A stretch of 64,000 nucleotides of DNA, taken from positions 22,195,501-22,259,500 of the forward strand of contig NC_071671.1 of assembly GCF_028554725.1 (NCBI RefSeq). Direction: 5' to 3'. Numbering within the stretch: the stretch's first letter is position 1; every line of letters starts with the position of its first letter. The DNA is from Zeugodacus cucurbitae (Eukaryota > Arthropoda > Insecta > Diptera > Tephritidae). Under the pieces are notes generated by a model. It made no database searches. It had not been told where the DNA came from and saw only the letters and a program-made list of their open reading frames with translations. Shown here in pieces: positions 1 to 11,859 of the stretch. The position numbers and the translations under genes were made by a program.

Positions 1-127
1 TACACGACGATGACAGATAATTTGAATAATTTCCTTTCCGTACACACACCACTATCACCTCATCAACACTCTGTATACAGTATTCCAATTGCATTTATTT
101 CTACTCTTTTGTTTCACATTGTTGTAG

Positions 128-3100
128 AGGAGAAAGCCGACAATAAGAAGAATGAATCTATGGAGCGTAAAAAGAAGGAGGAGAAACTGAAACTGAAAGC
201 GGAAAAGGAAGCGAGAAAGGTGGGTGTACGTCAACGTGACGCTACAGCAACAGCACGTACTAACGGTGTTTATAAAGATGAACATAACAAAAATAATAAG
301 CAAAATAATATAAAAAATGTTGTTGAAGAAGATAAAGATGATAATAATGATGAGGATGAAGATAATGATGATGTTAAAGATAAAGATGAAGATGAAGATG
401 ATGCACATAACGTCGTTGATGGTCGTAATGTTGGTGGTGTTGGTGTCGGTGGTGGGTTATTATGCTTGTATGGTGGTTTGGCTGCCTGGAAAGTAATGTC
501 GGTAATTGGTCTATCACACACAAAATGCATTTTCATTGTTGAGTTGCTTTTCTATTTTCGCTTATTTCTTTCTACAATATTTTTGAGTCTTTTCGTTTTT
601 GAATGCACCGTTATGTAGTTTTTTTTTAGTTTTCTGTGAAATAGCTCAGCATTTGATGTTTGTATCGTGTTCTATTGAATAAGTACAACTGCCGCCTATA
701 TAGTAAGATAAATTTTAATATGTGACTACATAGCATCAGAGGAATGTGGATAACTTCGGCTATGGCAGTCAGACACCAACGACCCTCTATTATTATATTC
801 CTGTAGTCAACTCTTTCAGATCACTTTTTAAGTCAGATCACTCTTTTGTAAAAATACATAATTCTACTGGTTCTGGAGCTTCATACCTTAAATATGTTAC
901 TTTTACTTGTTGGATAGTCAAAACTTTTTTTACTGTCATGGTGACTTATCGGCAAGCAATATCAAAACTCGCGCTCACTTTTCTATCATAAAAACCTCAT
1001 ACAATACATAAAGATGACTTGAAACATAATAGACTTTATAGTTTTCGAATAAAGGCAATACAAATATAACAAAAAGAAGAAGAAGCTTAATAGATTTGGA
1101 AGCCAGCAATGACAGTCGTAATATTTGAAGGCACATAATCAAACTGGAAGAGAGTAGCTATGGTGATCTAGTTCATATTTTCAAATGTTTGGTGATTATC
1201 TTAATGTTCTAAACAGAGATCGCTAAACTTTCTTCAATGTGCTTCGCAATCTCTTGACGTGGGAAACTATTATTGAAAGAACTAGGGTATTAGTATAAAA
1301 TAGTAGTATTTGCTTTAGTATCGAGTTTTTAAAAAGTTTTTAGGTCCATATCAACTTCAAATACAACTGTGTATGCATTCTGATTATATATTATTTCTTT
1401 AATTTTATTGTTAAATTTGCACATTAACTCTTTTTATTCTCACATAAATGTTTGTAGTCTAGCTTAAAACTATATTCATTCTCTTTCTATTTGTATTCAA
1501 AATAATATTTTTTTATTGGAGAATATAGATTTTAAAGAAGTACTTCTATTATCGGAAGCATTTTAATAGCATTCTTCTATGGATTCTATAACTATCTCTC
1601 ACTCATTTCGTTATCCATAACAGCATTTTTTTCGGTTTCTTCTCCGCACTCTGTTTTTTACCATTTTAATTTTTTCTCTTTTATAGCCTTTTCGCAAAGG
1701 AGTTAATTTAGTAATTAAGAGGACTTTACTCGATAAAAACGCTGATTTAGAACGATGTACCATATAAAATAAAAATTTTATTTTTACATTATTTTTTATT
1801 ATTATTCGAATACACATTGAGTTGACATTGGAATGTAAACACGCTATAAATTTTTCTGTGGTTATCGATAAAATAAATGATGAAGCTTACCTACTTCTTA
1901 TGAACAGCAAAAAAAAATTATAACAGCTTAACGTTAATTGAGTAGCCGGCAGTGCGAAAGGCAGCAACTTTTCTTTCAATTATAAGCTTAATGTTCTAAA
2001 TTGAGTTGGCTGTGCGGAAAGGCTATCACTTATTTTTTTATAATATCTACTATCCTAATTCTCTTGCATATTTTTAAATATTTTCTTAAATGTCTTTAAA
2101 TTCTACTAAAAACTTAATTGCTTCTTCATTTAATACCTAGCACCTAGTCGTTAATTGTTGTCTTTCGTTTGCTCTCTCAATTGTATGCCATTTTATTGTT
2201 GTTTTATTATATATACATATATTCAGCAACAGTGCATTGTTTTCTAGTGCTCGCTTTAAATGTGTGTTCGGGAGTAGCTACGCTTCCACTTTTCGGTTTT
2301 GTTTATTTACAACAATACGTGCTCTTGTTCCCGACAATAACCGCCACAAAGGGTGCACCACACACAGCACACACAATTAAATAGTATAACGGGAAGTAAG
2401 CGCCTGATGTTGCCAGATGATTGTATGGTTGTATGAATGTTGAAAAAGGATGAATAGGCACAATATACAATACACAGGATTGCTTTTTTGTTTTGACTAT
2501 TCAAAACTTTATAGTTTTCTATATGTGTGTAGCATGTCGCATGCATTACAACAACCTCACAACAACGACTGAGTGGTTGCGTGTGAATGAAGTACGCAAC
2601 AATTGGTAATTGGCTCACATACTACAAAACAATAAAAACAATAGAAAACTTTTAACAACAACAAACAAACAAACAATAAAATAAAGTTTTCATGTTACAA
2701 ATTATATATATTTATACATAAATAGAGTAGTCATGATTTTTTTCTTGATAATTAACTATTTAATTACACATAATAATGATAATAGCTAGCAATTAGGAAT
2801 TATTTGTGTGTAATCAAAGTTCGTTGGCAGATGAAGTTTTTTTTTGGAAAACAGTTTATATAATAGTTATATAACAGTTCAGTATATATTCCTATATAAT
2901 AATTACTTAGCTAGCTAACGGTAATTTTTATTCACTGTATTCATTACACTGAGATTCTGTGAGTTAAAGTTACGACTTTCAAGTAGTTAATTACTATGTA
3001 ATTTTGCGCTCATATATGACACGTTATCGCTACTGTAGCAGAAAGTAATCCGTTTTTCTCTCCCTCTCTCTTCCCATTTTGTGTTTTATAAACTCTGTTT

Positions 3101-3231
3101 TGCAGGAAGAGAAGCGACTCGCCAAGGAAGAGGAACGTTTAGCGAAGCTAATTGCCAAGGAAGAGAAGAAGAAGGGTAAAAAGGAAGCTAAGGAACTGCT
3201 CATCGCGAATGATGGCAACTGCAAGAAGTGA
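128..3231 (+). CDS. 3' end of an unidentified Lys/Glu-rich protein gene (last two coding exons)
   Basis: I do not recognise this gene; its 5' part lies left of the window. The penultimate exon is 128-219, after acceptor TTGTTGTAG and before donor AAG|GTGGGT. It enters in phase 2 and leaves in phase 0. The last exon is 3106-3231, after a pyrimidine-rich acceptor ending TTTTGCAG, and ends at TGA 3229-3231. The two exons keep frame and give about 72 residues that are almost only Lys, Glu, Ala, Arg and Leu (for example EEKRLAKEEERLAKLIAKEE), consistent with a charged single helix or coiled coil. The last residues are NDGNCKK. Reading on past the 219 donor stays open to a stop at 618 and passes a GAT-repeat stretch coding for Asp/Glu/Lys, so a retained-intron isoform with an acidic tail is possible but unproven. 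Such compositions occur in many unrelated proteins, so I give no function. Confidence 0.6.
220..3105 (+). other. Intron between the last two exons of the first gene
   Basis: The intron is bounded by GTGGGT at 220 and TTTTGCAG ending at 3105. It is AT-rich. It holds a GAT/GAA-type trinucleotide stretch at about 335-405, a diverged tandem duplication at about 1918-2032 and an isolated TATCGATA word at 1863-1870. I see no other coding exon or RNA gene in it. Confidence 0.5.
1918..2032. repeat. Diverged tandem duplication, unit about 60 bp
   Basis: Two neighbouring copies share the order TTATAA..GCTTAA.GTT, then AATTGAGT, then GGC.GTGCG.AAAGGC and a final CACTT/AACTT block. Several substitutions and small gaps separate them. 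The element is intronic with no visible coding content. Confidence 0.5.
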
Positions 3232-3399
3232 GGCTTATAAAATGCTAATTGCAATAAATGGCTTGTAAATGTATGATAATAAGATGAATTAATAATAAAA
3301 GAATAAAAAATAATAATTACCAACAACAACAACAATAGCAATAGAAAGAAAATGAAAAATCACTAAATCGCGATAAAAAGTGCAATTATAGGACTGAGA

Positions 3400-5165
3400 G
3401 TACTAAATTTTAGGTAAAAAGTATTAATTTGCATGCGAAAAGTGCTTATTGGTTGCAGTGAGTACTAAATAAACAACAATAAGTACTGAATTAATTAGGC
3501 AAAGTACGAAAATATATACTATAAGTACTAAATGGTGTACTAAAAGTACTTAAAATTATGCTGAAATACAAAAAAGGCACGTGTACTAGATTTTGTACTA
3601 ATTTCACTAAAGTGCACGTGAAAGTATTAAAATATGTACTAAAAGTATTAAAATAATATGCAAGAGTACTAAATTACATCAAATAGTTGAAGAATTACAA
3701 GCAAGAAGTACTAACATGTGTACTAAAAGATTTTAAGAGCAAGTCAAAGTAATAAATTACTGTAATTTTGTAGTAAAAGTACTACAGACAATGCTGAAGT
3801 TCTAAAAAGTGTGCCAGTGTACTATATTATGTACTAAAATCATTTCAGAGGTTTAAGCCTTGTCCTAATGTACTAAATTCCATAAAACAAATATTCAATT
3901 TTGTCCTAATATAATAAACAACATGCAAAAGTACCGAATTACTGGCAATAAGTTGTCAATTGGAAACCAAAACTAAGTCGAAAGCAAAAAATACTATTGT
4001 TTACAGAGATTCTTAAAATATGAAAGTACTACAAGGAAATTTCAAGTACTAAAGAGCATGCTTTACTAATCTACTTACAAGCAATACTAAATTTTGTACT
4101 AAGAATCATTTAACATCTTGTAATATCATAATGTACTAATTACGTACTAAGCATTAATGAAGTACTAAATTGTGTAATAAATGTATTAAATTGCAAGCAA
4201 TAGGTACTGAATAACATGCAAGTAGTACTATATTCTGTACTAAACATATGAACCATAATAAAGTTCTAGGCAATAAATACTAAATGTATAGAGTACTAAA
4301 TTTCGAGGAAAAGTACTAAAATTGAAAATATCGCATTAAATTACATTCATATAATACTGAATTGCAACCACAAAGTTCTAAAATAAATAAATAATTGTTG
4401 AAAAGATCACCGAAACTTAAACCAGAGCTGTTAGAGCTATTCTAAAATATCAGTTCAACAAATCTCATCAGCATTAGCAATAGCAAATAATAGCATAAAT
4501 TACAAGCAAAACAATTCTAAATTCTAAAACAAAAGTACTAAATTGTGTACAAGCAAAATAAAATTAAATGAAAAAGTACTAAAATATTTGCAATTAGTAC
4601 TGAACCAGATACTGAGTATAGAATATGAGAATAAATAGAGGAATTATTTATTTACAAAAAAAAGGTACTAAAAAAAAGTGCTAAAATGCGGAAAAGTACT
4701 AAAGTACGAAAATTTCAAGTAAAAGTACTAAATACCACATAATAACAGAAAACTGCAACAATAAGTACTAAAATTATATACCACAAATACTAAATCACAC
4801 AGAAGAAGAGTTTATAGTGAAAAAGGTACTAAAAGTACTAAGTGACAAGAAAAAATTATTGATCACAATCGAAAATTATGTACTAAAAGTAATTATAAAA
4901 AAAGGAAAACTAAATACTAACCACAAATTCCCCAAAAAACTACATATTTACAACACCGTCAAAAGCAAAACTTCTAAATTACAACAAAGATTCTAAGCAA
5001 CACAGTAACTACTACTCAGTACTTTCTAAATGCTACTATAATTGTAGCGATTACTTAAAAAACAACTCATAAGCTATTTACTACTTACTTAAGTAATTTT
5101 AATTATTAAGCTGTAAACGCCCTTACTGATACATATATACTGTACTAAAGAGTTAGTATAAAGTT
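3400..5165 (+). repeat. Dense degenerate array of a GTACTAAA (ACTAA) motif
   Basis: Starting about 170 bp after the stop of the first gene, the plus strand carries about 25 copies of TACTAAA, counted by eye. Many more near matches are present (TACTGAA, TATTAAA, TACTAAT, TACTACA). Spacing is irregular, mostly 15-60 bp, with varied AT-rich filler and frequent GCAAG or GCAATA words. The motif is strongly strand-biased: I saw almost no TTTAGTA. AATAAA-like words occur at about 3300, so the array may lie in a long 3' UTR or just downstream of the mRNA end. Confidence 0.65.
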
Positions 5166-6240
5166 GATTATTTTTAAAAAGTAATTAATTACATAATTTT
5201 AACAGAAAAAAACGTACTTTATAAAGACCTAAAGTAATTGAATTTTAATGAATTAATGTAGTTTACTCCAATAAATGCCAATTTGACTAACACCAAACGG
5301 TAATACATACATGCAATTTAAAAAAAAAAATTAATTATAAATTAAAATTTAAAAGAATTCCAAAAAAACTCATACAAATTTTAACTGAAAAAAAAATTGG
5401 AATATATGTATTGAAGTTTTCAATATTTTACTTCTTTTCAAATGTTTCCAAGATTTGGAACTTTGTACAATATTAATTTTTTAAACATTTCTCTTTAGAA
5501 CTCATTTTTTAAAGTTTATTATTTTTACTAGGGTGACCAGAGGTTTGGAAAAAACGTGTATGTATTATTAAGTAGAGATTCAAATAACGAAGTTTCAACC
5601 TTTTTACCACATTTTAGTTAGAAATTCGAAAAATATTGTTTCAAAATAGTAATAAACAAATCGGGAGTTTACTGTGTGGGATCAAAATATATAAAAGTTC
5701 TGTCAGTTTTAAAACAAAAGAGATATTTAACTGTTCTGCTGTCTAAATTTGTTTTTATAAATTCCTTCTTTTAACTAACCTCACCTTATGTACCCACTCA
5801 TTAACCACTTTCTCCGAAGGCAACTCTGGCTTTAACGAACTTTTCTGAGTTAAATTTGTATTAATAGACCTAATTTTATTCCCGAATACACATTGTGTAA
5901 TAAAAGTATTGAAATTAAAAAAAAAACTGTCTAAAATATAATATCTTGAAAAAGTTGTCTCAAAGCCTTATGATTCAGTGCCAAATAATATCTGTCTAAA
6001 TATACTCATCAGCTCGTACTCGAAATGTATTGCCCATATACTTATGTGTATATAGTTGTAATACTTATTTTCGAAAATTTCTCCTTTTACAACACTCTGC
6101 CGCCAGTTGTAGAGTTCAAAGTTGAGAAGAGGCCTTAAAAATAGCACATGAAACTGTAAATCTTTATAAAATCCAGAAGCATTGTGACAGCTACGAAATA
6201 AAAAGTTTTTATAGCCGTATTCGATTCGACATTGCAATGC
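5166..6240. other. AT-rich intergenic DNA, nothing recognised
   Basis: I find no exon, RNA gene or recognisable mobile element here. Open frames are short and AT-driven. Confidence 0.5.
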
Positions 6241-6261
6241 TCAAAAAATAGGAGAAAATTT

Positions 6262-6510
6262 TTTGCAATTTCTCTATAATTTTCTCCTATTTTGTATAAC
6301 ACTACTACTATTTTCTGCAATTTCTCTATAATTTTCTCCTATTTTGTATAACTACTACTACTATTTTCTGCAATTTCTCTATAATTTTCTCCTATTTTCT
6401 GCAATTTCTCTATAATTTTCTCCTATTTTGTATAACTACTACTACTATTTTCTGCAATTTCTTTATAATTTTCTGCTAATTTGTATAACTACTACTACTA
6501 TTTTCTGCAA
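6262..6510. repeat. Short tandem array, unit about 50 bp, ending at a Helitron 5' end
   Basis: About five units repeat the order CTGCAATTTCTCTATAATT, then TTCTCCTATTTTGTATAA, then CTACTACTACTA. One unit, near 6370-6405, lacks the TATAACTACTA part. The last unit carries substitutions (CTTTATAA, CTGCTAAT). The array stops exactly where the Helitron-like sequence starts at 6511. Confidence 0.8.
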
Positions 6511-6700
6511 TCTAATATATAAAATTCTCGTGTCACGGTGTACGTTATTGAACTCTTCTGAAACCGCTCGACAGATTTTCGTGAATCTTAGCGTGCATAT
6601 CGGCTAGGATTGAGAATCGGACAACATCTATTTTTCATCCTCCTAAATGGTCCACCCCTAAATTTTTTTAACTTTCCGCGAAGAAAATTAAAAATTTTCT
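6511..6700 (+). mobile_element. Helitron-like 5' end fragment
   Basis: The sequence starts with TC after a host A, then TAATATATAAAATTCTCG and GTGTCACGG. It continues with a segment on AAACCGCTCGACAGATTTTC and a GAGAATCGGACAACATC block. These words are typical of the 5' ends of insect Helitrons as I know them. No Rep or helicase coding remains nearby, so this is a non-autonomous or truncated copy. The 3' end was not located. Confidence 0.55.
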
Positions 6701-6969
6701 AAAATCGGGAAGTTATTGGTTGTTGAAGTTCAAACCGATCTGACTAATTTTAGTCTTGAAATATTCGTGGAAGGCCAGAAAATATTAGAAATTTAGTATA
6801 TGGAAAAAATTGCGAGAAAGATATCAATAAGAGAATTTTATTCGAGTTGACAAAAAAATATAAAAAGAGACAACAAAAAAATATTATTTTGAAGTTTGTC
6901 ATTGGTGCTTTGTTAAAATATTTTTGTTATTGTTCAATAACAAATTCGATAGCCCAAAACAATTTGTAA

Positions 6970-7190
6970 AAAATAAGGAAAGGCTAAGTTCACGTCCAAC
7001 CGAACATTTTACACTCTCGCAATTTATTGATGGAATTTTATTAAGATAACACACAATATGACCTATATATTCGGCATAGAGTCCCATAGAAAATCATAAC
7101 ATATAGTATATAAGGGCTGATGTGATTCCAGAACCAATTGCACTCATTTTCACCACCAAGGTTAACGGAATAGGGGTAACTTGGCACCTC
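6970..7190 (+). repeat. Truncated copy of dispersed repeat family A
   Basis: It begins AAATAAGGAAAGGCTAAGTT and continues CCAACCGAACATTTTACACT, then CTCGCAATTTATTGA. This is the same start as the long copy at 35214. The match runs through the CTCATTTTCACCA block and then fades. It is non-coding. Confidence 0.75.
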
Positions 7191-7471
7191 AGTTATAGAG
7201 CTTTACTGTCTCACAAATTTACAAATGATAGCAGCAAGACTGTTATGCTGTTTAATTCAATATAAAATAATTCGTATATGTCTCATTGAGGTGTTATCAA
7301 CTCTGACTATTTTTTATTGACTTATAGCTATCTTTTGAATTTATACCAGTTGTTTGTTCGATTCGCCACTCGCCAAAAATTGGCGTTTAAAAATTTAACT
7401 GAATTTTAGCACTCACCTTTCCTTTGATATTTTGTAAATATACAAGGCGTGTTAAAAAATTAACTAAAATT

Positions 7472-7549
7472 GCTTTAACTTTTTCCTCTTTGAAAAAATA
7501 AAGAGACTCGCTTTAACGTTTTCCTCTTTCAAAAAATAAAGAGAACCTC
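7472..7549. repeat. 39-bp tandem duplication
   Basis: Two adjacent copies of CTTTAAC.TTTTCCTCTTT followed by AAAAAATAAAGAGA differ at only a few positions. The element is small and non-coding. Confidence 0.75.
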
Positions 7550-10205
7550 AAAGGGCCGTAGTTTTACAAGCATAAAAGAAATCGCTGAAAGAGGTATATT
7601 CAATGGGTACTATTTTAAAAGGGGTCAACGTTATTGCAAACGAATGAACCCTCTGATGATTAGTTCCTTGCGGTGAGCAATTCTCATAAGGCTTTCTGCA
7701 ATAAATTCGATAAATACTTTTTAAGTTGAAACGTTTACTTTCTCTCTAAAATTAGGACCCTGTCTTCTGCAACATTTTCAAAGATGGTTTTTTTTATATA
7801 TAACAACAACTCTATGTTTCAACAAGTATTACAACTATTAAAGATTGTTTAATAAAATTGTTTAACTTAACTTTATTTTTTTTTCAACTTCACTCTTTTT
7901 CACTAATTTGAATTCTTTTTCTTTCCAAAATTCGATAAAATTTATTGTATTTCAATGATTTCAAACTGTTATACAGTCGTTTATAATAGTACAACGACTG
8001 TTCATTATTAGTAGCATTCAAAAATAATGGTTAATATATGAAAATAACATTGAAACATATATAAAAAGTAAAATTCTAAAATTCAAAATCTTCTTCTTGG
8101 CATAAAATTAATAAGTATTCCAAAAATTAGCATATAACTTCTAACTTTTCTAAAGTAATTACCAAAAATATGTGTGTATGTCAGTAGAATTTTCAAAGAA
8201 AAATATTGCAAGCGTATATTTTATATTAAAAAGTTTATGAAAATGAAAATTTTGAAAAAATCACATATTCTAACTTCTAGTGAGATATTTCTATATTAGA
8301 TTTTTACTATAAAAAATTGTGTAAAACAAGTTTAGTACTTATACTTATGGCAGATGCTGTATGTAGATTTGAATTAATGAATTAAGTATGTATGTATGTA
8401 TTATATTTGTACTTAGTAAAAGCATAGTTCGAAATGTGAAAAAATATATTTAGTAGTTTTGGTATTTAATAAAAGTGAATAATAATTAAATAAATAAAAA
8501 ACAACAATAACAAATACATATGTTGTTTTTATAGAAAATTGCCTTGTGAATAAAAATCTGGCTATTTTCTATACATATATACTACTATACTACTCTAGAC
8601 TTCTATACATACATATATATAAGTATGTATATTCAATTTAGGTACCGTTAATTATACATATAAACACATAAATTGTGATTATTATGAGTTACATATGTAC
8701 ATATAATATGTTTGTATATTTTGTGAGATTAGCTGTAAACGAGGCGAACACAATTCTACACACAATTATTGCAATTATATGAAAAGATTACAAAAAAACA
8801 AAAACAAAGAGAACAAAAATTAACCATTAATCGTGTGTGTCTATGAAATGTCTGAAATTGAAGGCGCAATAACAACAAATACAAATCAATAAAGGTCATA
8901 AAGGCGATGAGCCAGAACAGTCTTATATAATAATCTTAAGTATATATGTATATATACAATATATAAAGGTAATTTTAAGTAATTAGTTATTATGTAATTG
9001 AAGTAATTAAGTATTGCTGGATGCATTCTACACCTCTGCATCTTCATCAAGTGCAGCAACAACATCAACAGTAACATTGAAAGTATTCAAATGAGAAGCA
9101 ATGAATTTGATGTTACAAGTATATATGAATAGTGTTAAATTAAGAACAACAATAAACATGTTATTTAGTTATAAAAAAAGGATGGAGAAGTTTTTAAATT
9201 CGATTAGAAGTGAACAGAACTCACTAAGTATTCATTTTATTCCTCTCAAAGGCATGCACTTCTCCAAAGTGTACTGAGTATGAAAATCAAAACTTGTTTT
9301 TGCTTTAACAGCTGGTTTGACAACACATCTAAACCTTAAAAAAAGTATTGAGCCTTCCTCTCTAGCCCGCCTATTTTTTGTGTGTTGTTAAAAAAATTTA
9401 TTATATTTAAAACCTCTGACCAATTTGTAGGTCTATGTACGTCAAGGATATTCCATAAGAAGGAATTAAAAACTCGAACTTTAACCTCAAGTAACCGAAT
9501 AAAAATTTGTAAAGACCAGAAAAACTCGATTTAGAAAGAAAACGAAAAAGAGAAAATGCGGAGAAAATGAAGTACATGAGCCCTCTTTCTTACTAGAAAT
9601 AATGATTACATTATTACTCGACGAGTTCTTAATTGGTAGTTCTGTTTTAAATTACGTCAATCTCTCTGAAGAGTGAGGACTACAGACCTAAGCTAAAGTG
9701 GCATACTCTTGTTGGCCGCCCTTGATTTCAACGTTGTGTCTTGGCTTTATACTTGATACAAATTAACCATAACTCAGAAGAAACCGACTTCGGGTTGACC
9801 TTCAGATTTGATCTTCGTCTGTATAATCGGTTTCTGTCTCTCTCGACATCGTTTGTAGAAAAAGTTTAGAGGATTGTCTTCTTATAAGTAATATTTTAGG
9901 CTTGTTTATGGTTCTCATGAACTTTTTCTGTTATGTATGCCGCATTAAGTCAGTGTGATGCATTATGTTGAAGATGGTTCTGTTTCCACGACTATTAATT
10001 TGGACTCCTTGACCCGTATGGCTAAACTTCTTGAGCGGTAGTATGCTGAACTCAAATGCAGTTCAGATCAGATCAGACGTTTCGTTGAGATCCCTTTTAT
10101 AAATCCTTCTACTACTATGGATGATTTTTAATTTACAGGTAGTCTAAATCGATGTTATCCATATCATTTATTTCGATCGAGCATCTCTTTTTGTAAGGAT
10201 TGTAT
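7550..10205. other. AT-rich intergenic DNA, nothing recognised
   Basis: This 2.6-kb stretch contains GTATGTATGTA-type microsatellites (around 8385 and 8620) and no exon, RNA gene or transposase remnant that I can support. Confidence 0.45.
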
Positions 10206-10209
10206 AATG

Positions 10210-10684
10210 TTTTTATACCCTGAACAGGGTAGGCATCCAGAAGGATGCGTCGGAGGCCCTAAAAAGTATATATATAAATGATCAGTATGTTGAACTGAGT
10301 CGATTTAGCCATGTCCGTCTGTCTGTCTGTCTGTCTGTCTGTATATATACGAACTAGTCCTTCAGTTTTTAAGATATCGTTTTGAAATTTTGCAGATGTT
10401 ATTTTCTGCTCGGAACTGCTGATATCGGACCACTATATCATATAGCTGCCATACAAACTGAACGAACGGAATCAAGGGCTTGTATGGAAAACTTCCGCAT
10501 TTTACTACATATCTTCACGAAAATGGGTGTGAGTTAATGTTCAGATCGGTTAACTATATAACCTTAATGTTTCTAGCAAACAACCCGGCTAAAAGGAATT
10601 AGTAAAATGTTTTCTTTTTTTTACCACCTGTGAAGGGTATATTAGCTTCGGTACAGCCGAAGTTAACGTTTTTCTTGTTTTTTA
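10210..10684 (+). repeat. Dispersed repeat family B copy with GTCT microsatellite
   Basis: It starts TTTTATACCCTGAACAGGGT and carries CAGAAGGATGCGTCGGAG, a run of GTCT units at about 10317-10342, and then CATATAGCTGCCATACAAAC. It ends with AGCTTCGGTACAGCCGAAGT, which folds as a CTTCGG/CCGAAG hairpin, and a CTTGTTTT tail. I recall this sequence type as a common dispersed non-coding repeat of fly genomes but cannot assign its class. Confidence 0.7.
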
Positions 10685-10839
10685 TTAAGGATATTTTTAG
10701 AAGTCTTACTAACACTAACCGAACAATTTTGATTTGTAAATTTGACAGCAATATATTAAGAGCTGAAAGTGAAACAGTGTTACATTTAAAGTAATTGTCC
10801 CGTAAATTTGAATGCCAGAAGTGAAGCGAATAAGTAGTG

Positions 10840-11325
10840 AATGAGGACAAGGCGAAATATCTCATCTCATCAAACAAGTAGTCGTCGCATTCGCGTCTTG
10901 GCTCCCACGTCACTGTTGACAGCCATAACTTTAAAGTAGATAGTTGCATCTACTTGGGAACCAGCATTAACAACACCAACAATTTCCGCATCGAAATCCA
11001 CTCTTGCCAACAGGTGCTCCTTTGGACTGAGTAGGCAATTGAAAAGTAAAGTCCTCTCTCGATCCAAAATCAAACTCCCTCATTATTCCCATCCTGACTT
11101 ATAGCGCGTGGAATATGTCCATATCCGGTAAGACGGTACTAGGAGAAAAGCTTTTCGAAATTAAGCTTTTGTGGAAGATTTATGGTTCTTTGAACATTGG
11201 CAACGACTAATACCGCAGACGATGGAACGATGAGCTGTACGAGTTATACGACAGCAGCTACGCCGGCTAGGTCATGTTGTTCGAAGGGACCAAAGCACTC
11301 CAGCTTTGAGTATCTACGCCAATTA
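10840..11325 (+). pseudogene. LINE reverse transcriptase fragment (3' half of ORF), broken
   Basis: Conceptual translation of the plus strand gives pieces matching the C-terminal half of the reverse transcriptase at 58124-60059: SRIRVLAPTSLLT, then CSFGLSRQLKSKVLSRS, a degenerate middle, and RRLGHVV.RDQSTPAL near the end. Frameshifts and stops separate the pieces. Both ends of the element are missing. It is a dead fragment inserted between dispersed repeat B and the lysozyme gene, on the strand opposite to the lysozyme. Confidence 0.75.
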
Positions 11326-11647
11326 CATAAATATGTTCACTGACTTATCAAACAGCATACATTGCAACTCACTTCATATCATACTTTACAGTTTGCATAA
11401 CTTTTGACGAATCAAATTAAAATCCATTTTATAATCGAAATAAAATTATTTATTAATAAATGTCATAAGATTAGTTTAAAATAAAATAAAACTCATACTT
11501 GATATTACAGTAATGCTTCTCGAAGAATCTAAATAAATGTAATTCTGAAAGCAGCAAGCAAAAAATGAGTAGCTTGCCACCCTTAATTTAATTTTAATTA
11601 ATTTTTATTATATTTTAATTTTTTTAAGAATTTTGCATTTTGCTCAT

Positions 11648-11859
11648 TTAACCCTGAAACAGGTTCAAACAGCTCGACAGTGTAGTCTGGTAGTTGTAGC
11701 CCAATTCGCCCTTGCAGCCGTAGCCGCCAAGCTTGTGTATGGCCGCGTAATCAAAGCAATCCACCTGGTTGTCGCCATTGCAATCCTGTGCATACTTAGT
11801 CATGTAGTTTTGTATGGTATTCGCGGCGCAGTAGGGATCATTCACGCAGTTGGGATAGG
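11648..11859 (-). CDS. i-type lysozyme exon 3 (C-terminus)
   Basis: The acceptor is CTCTTACAG|CCTATCC. The exon codes AYPNCVNDPYC to the stop after SSCLNLFQG. It carries the conserved CNGDNQVDCFDYAAIHKLGG block that defines the destabilase domain. Confidence 0.92.

Noticed and set aside
7370..7384. Perfect 15-bp palindrome CGCCAAAAATTGGCG
   Set aside because: Isolated, with no adjacent gene or promoter; could be chance in AT-rich DNA.
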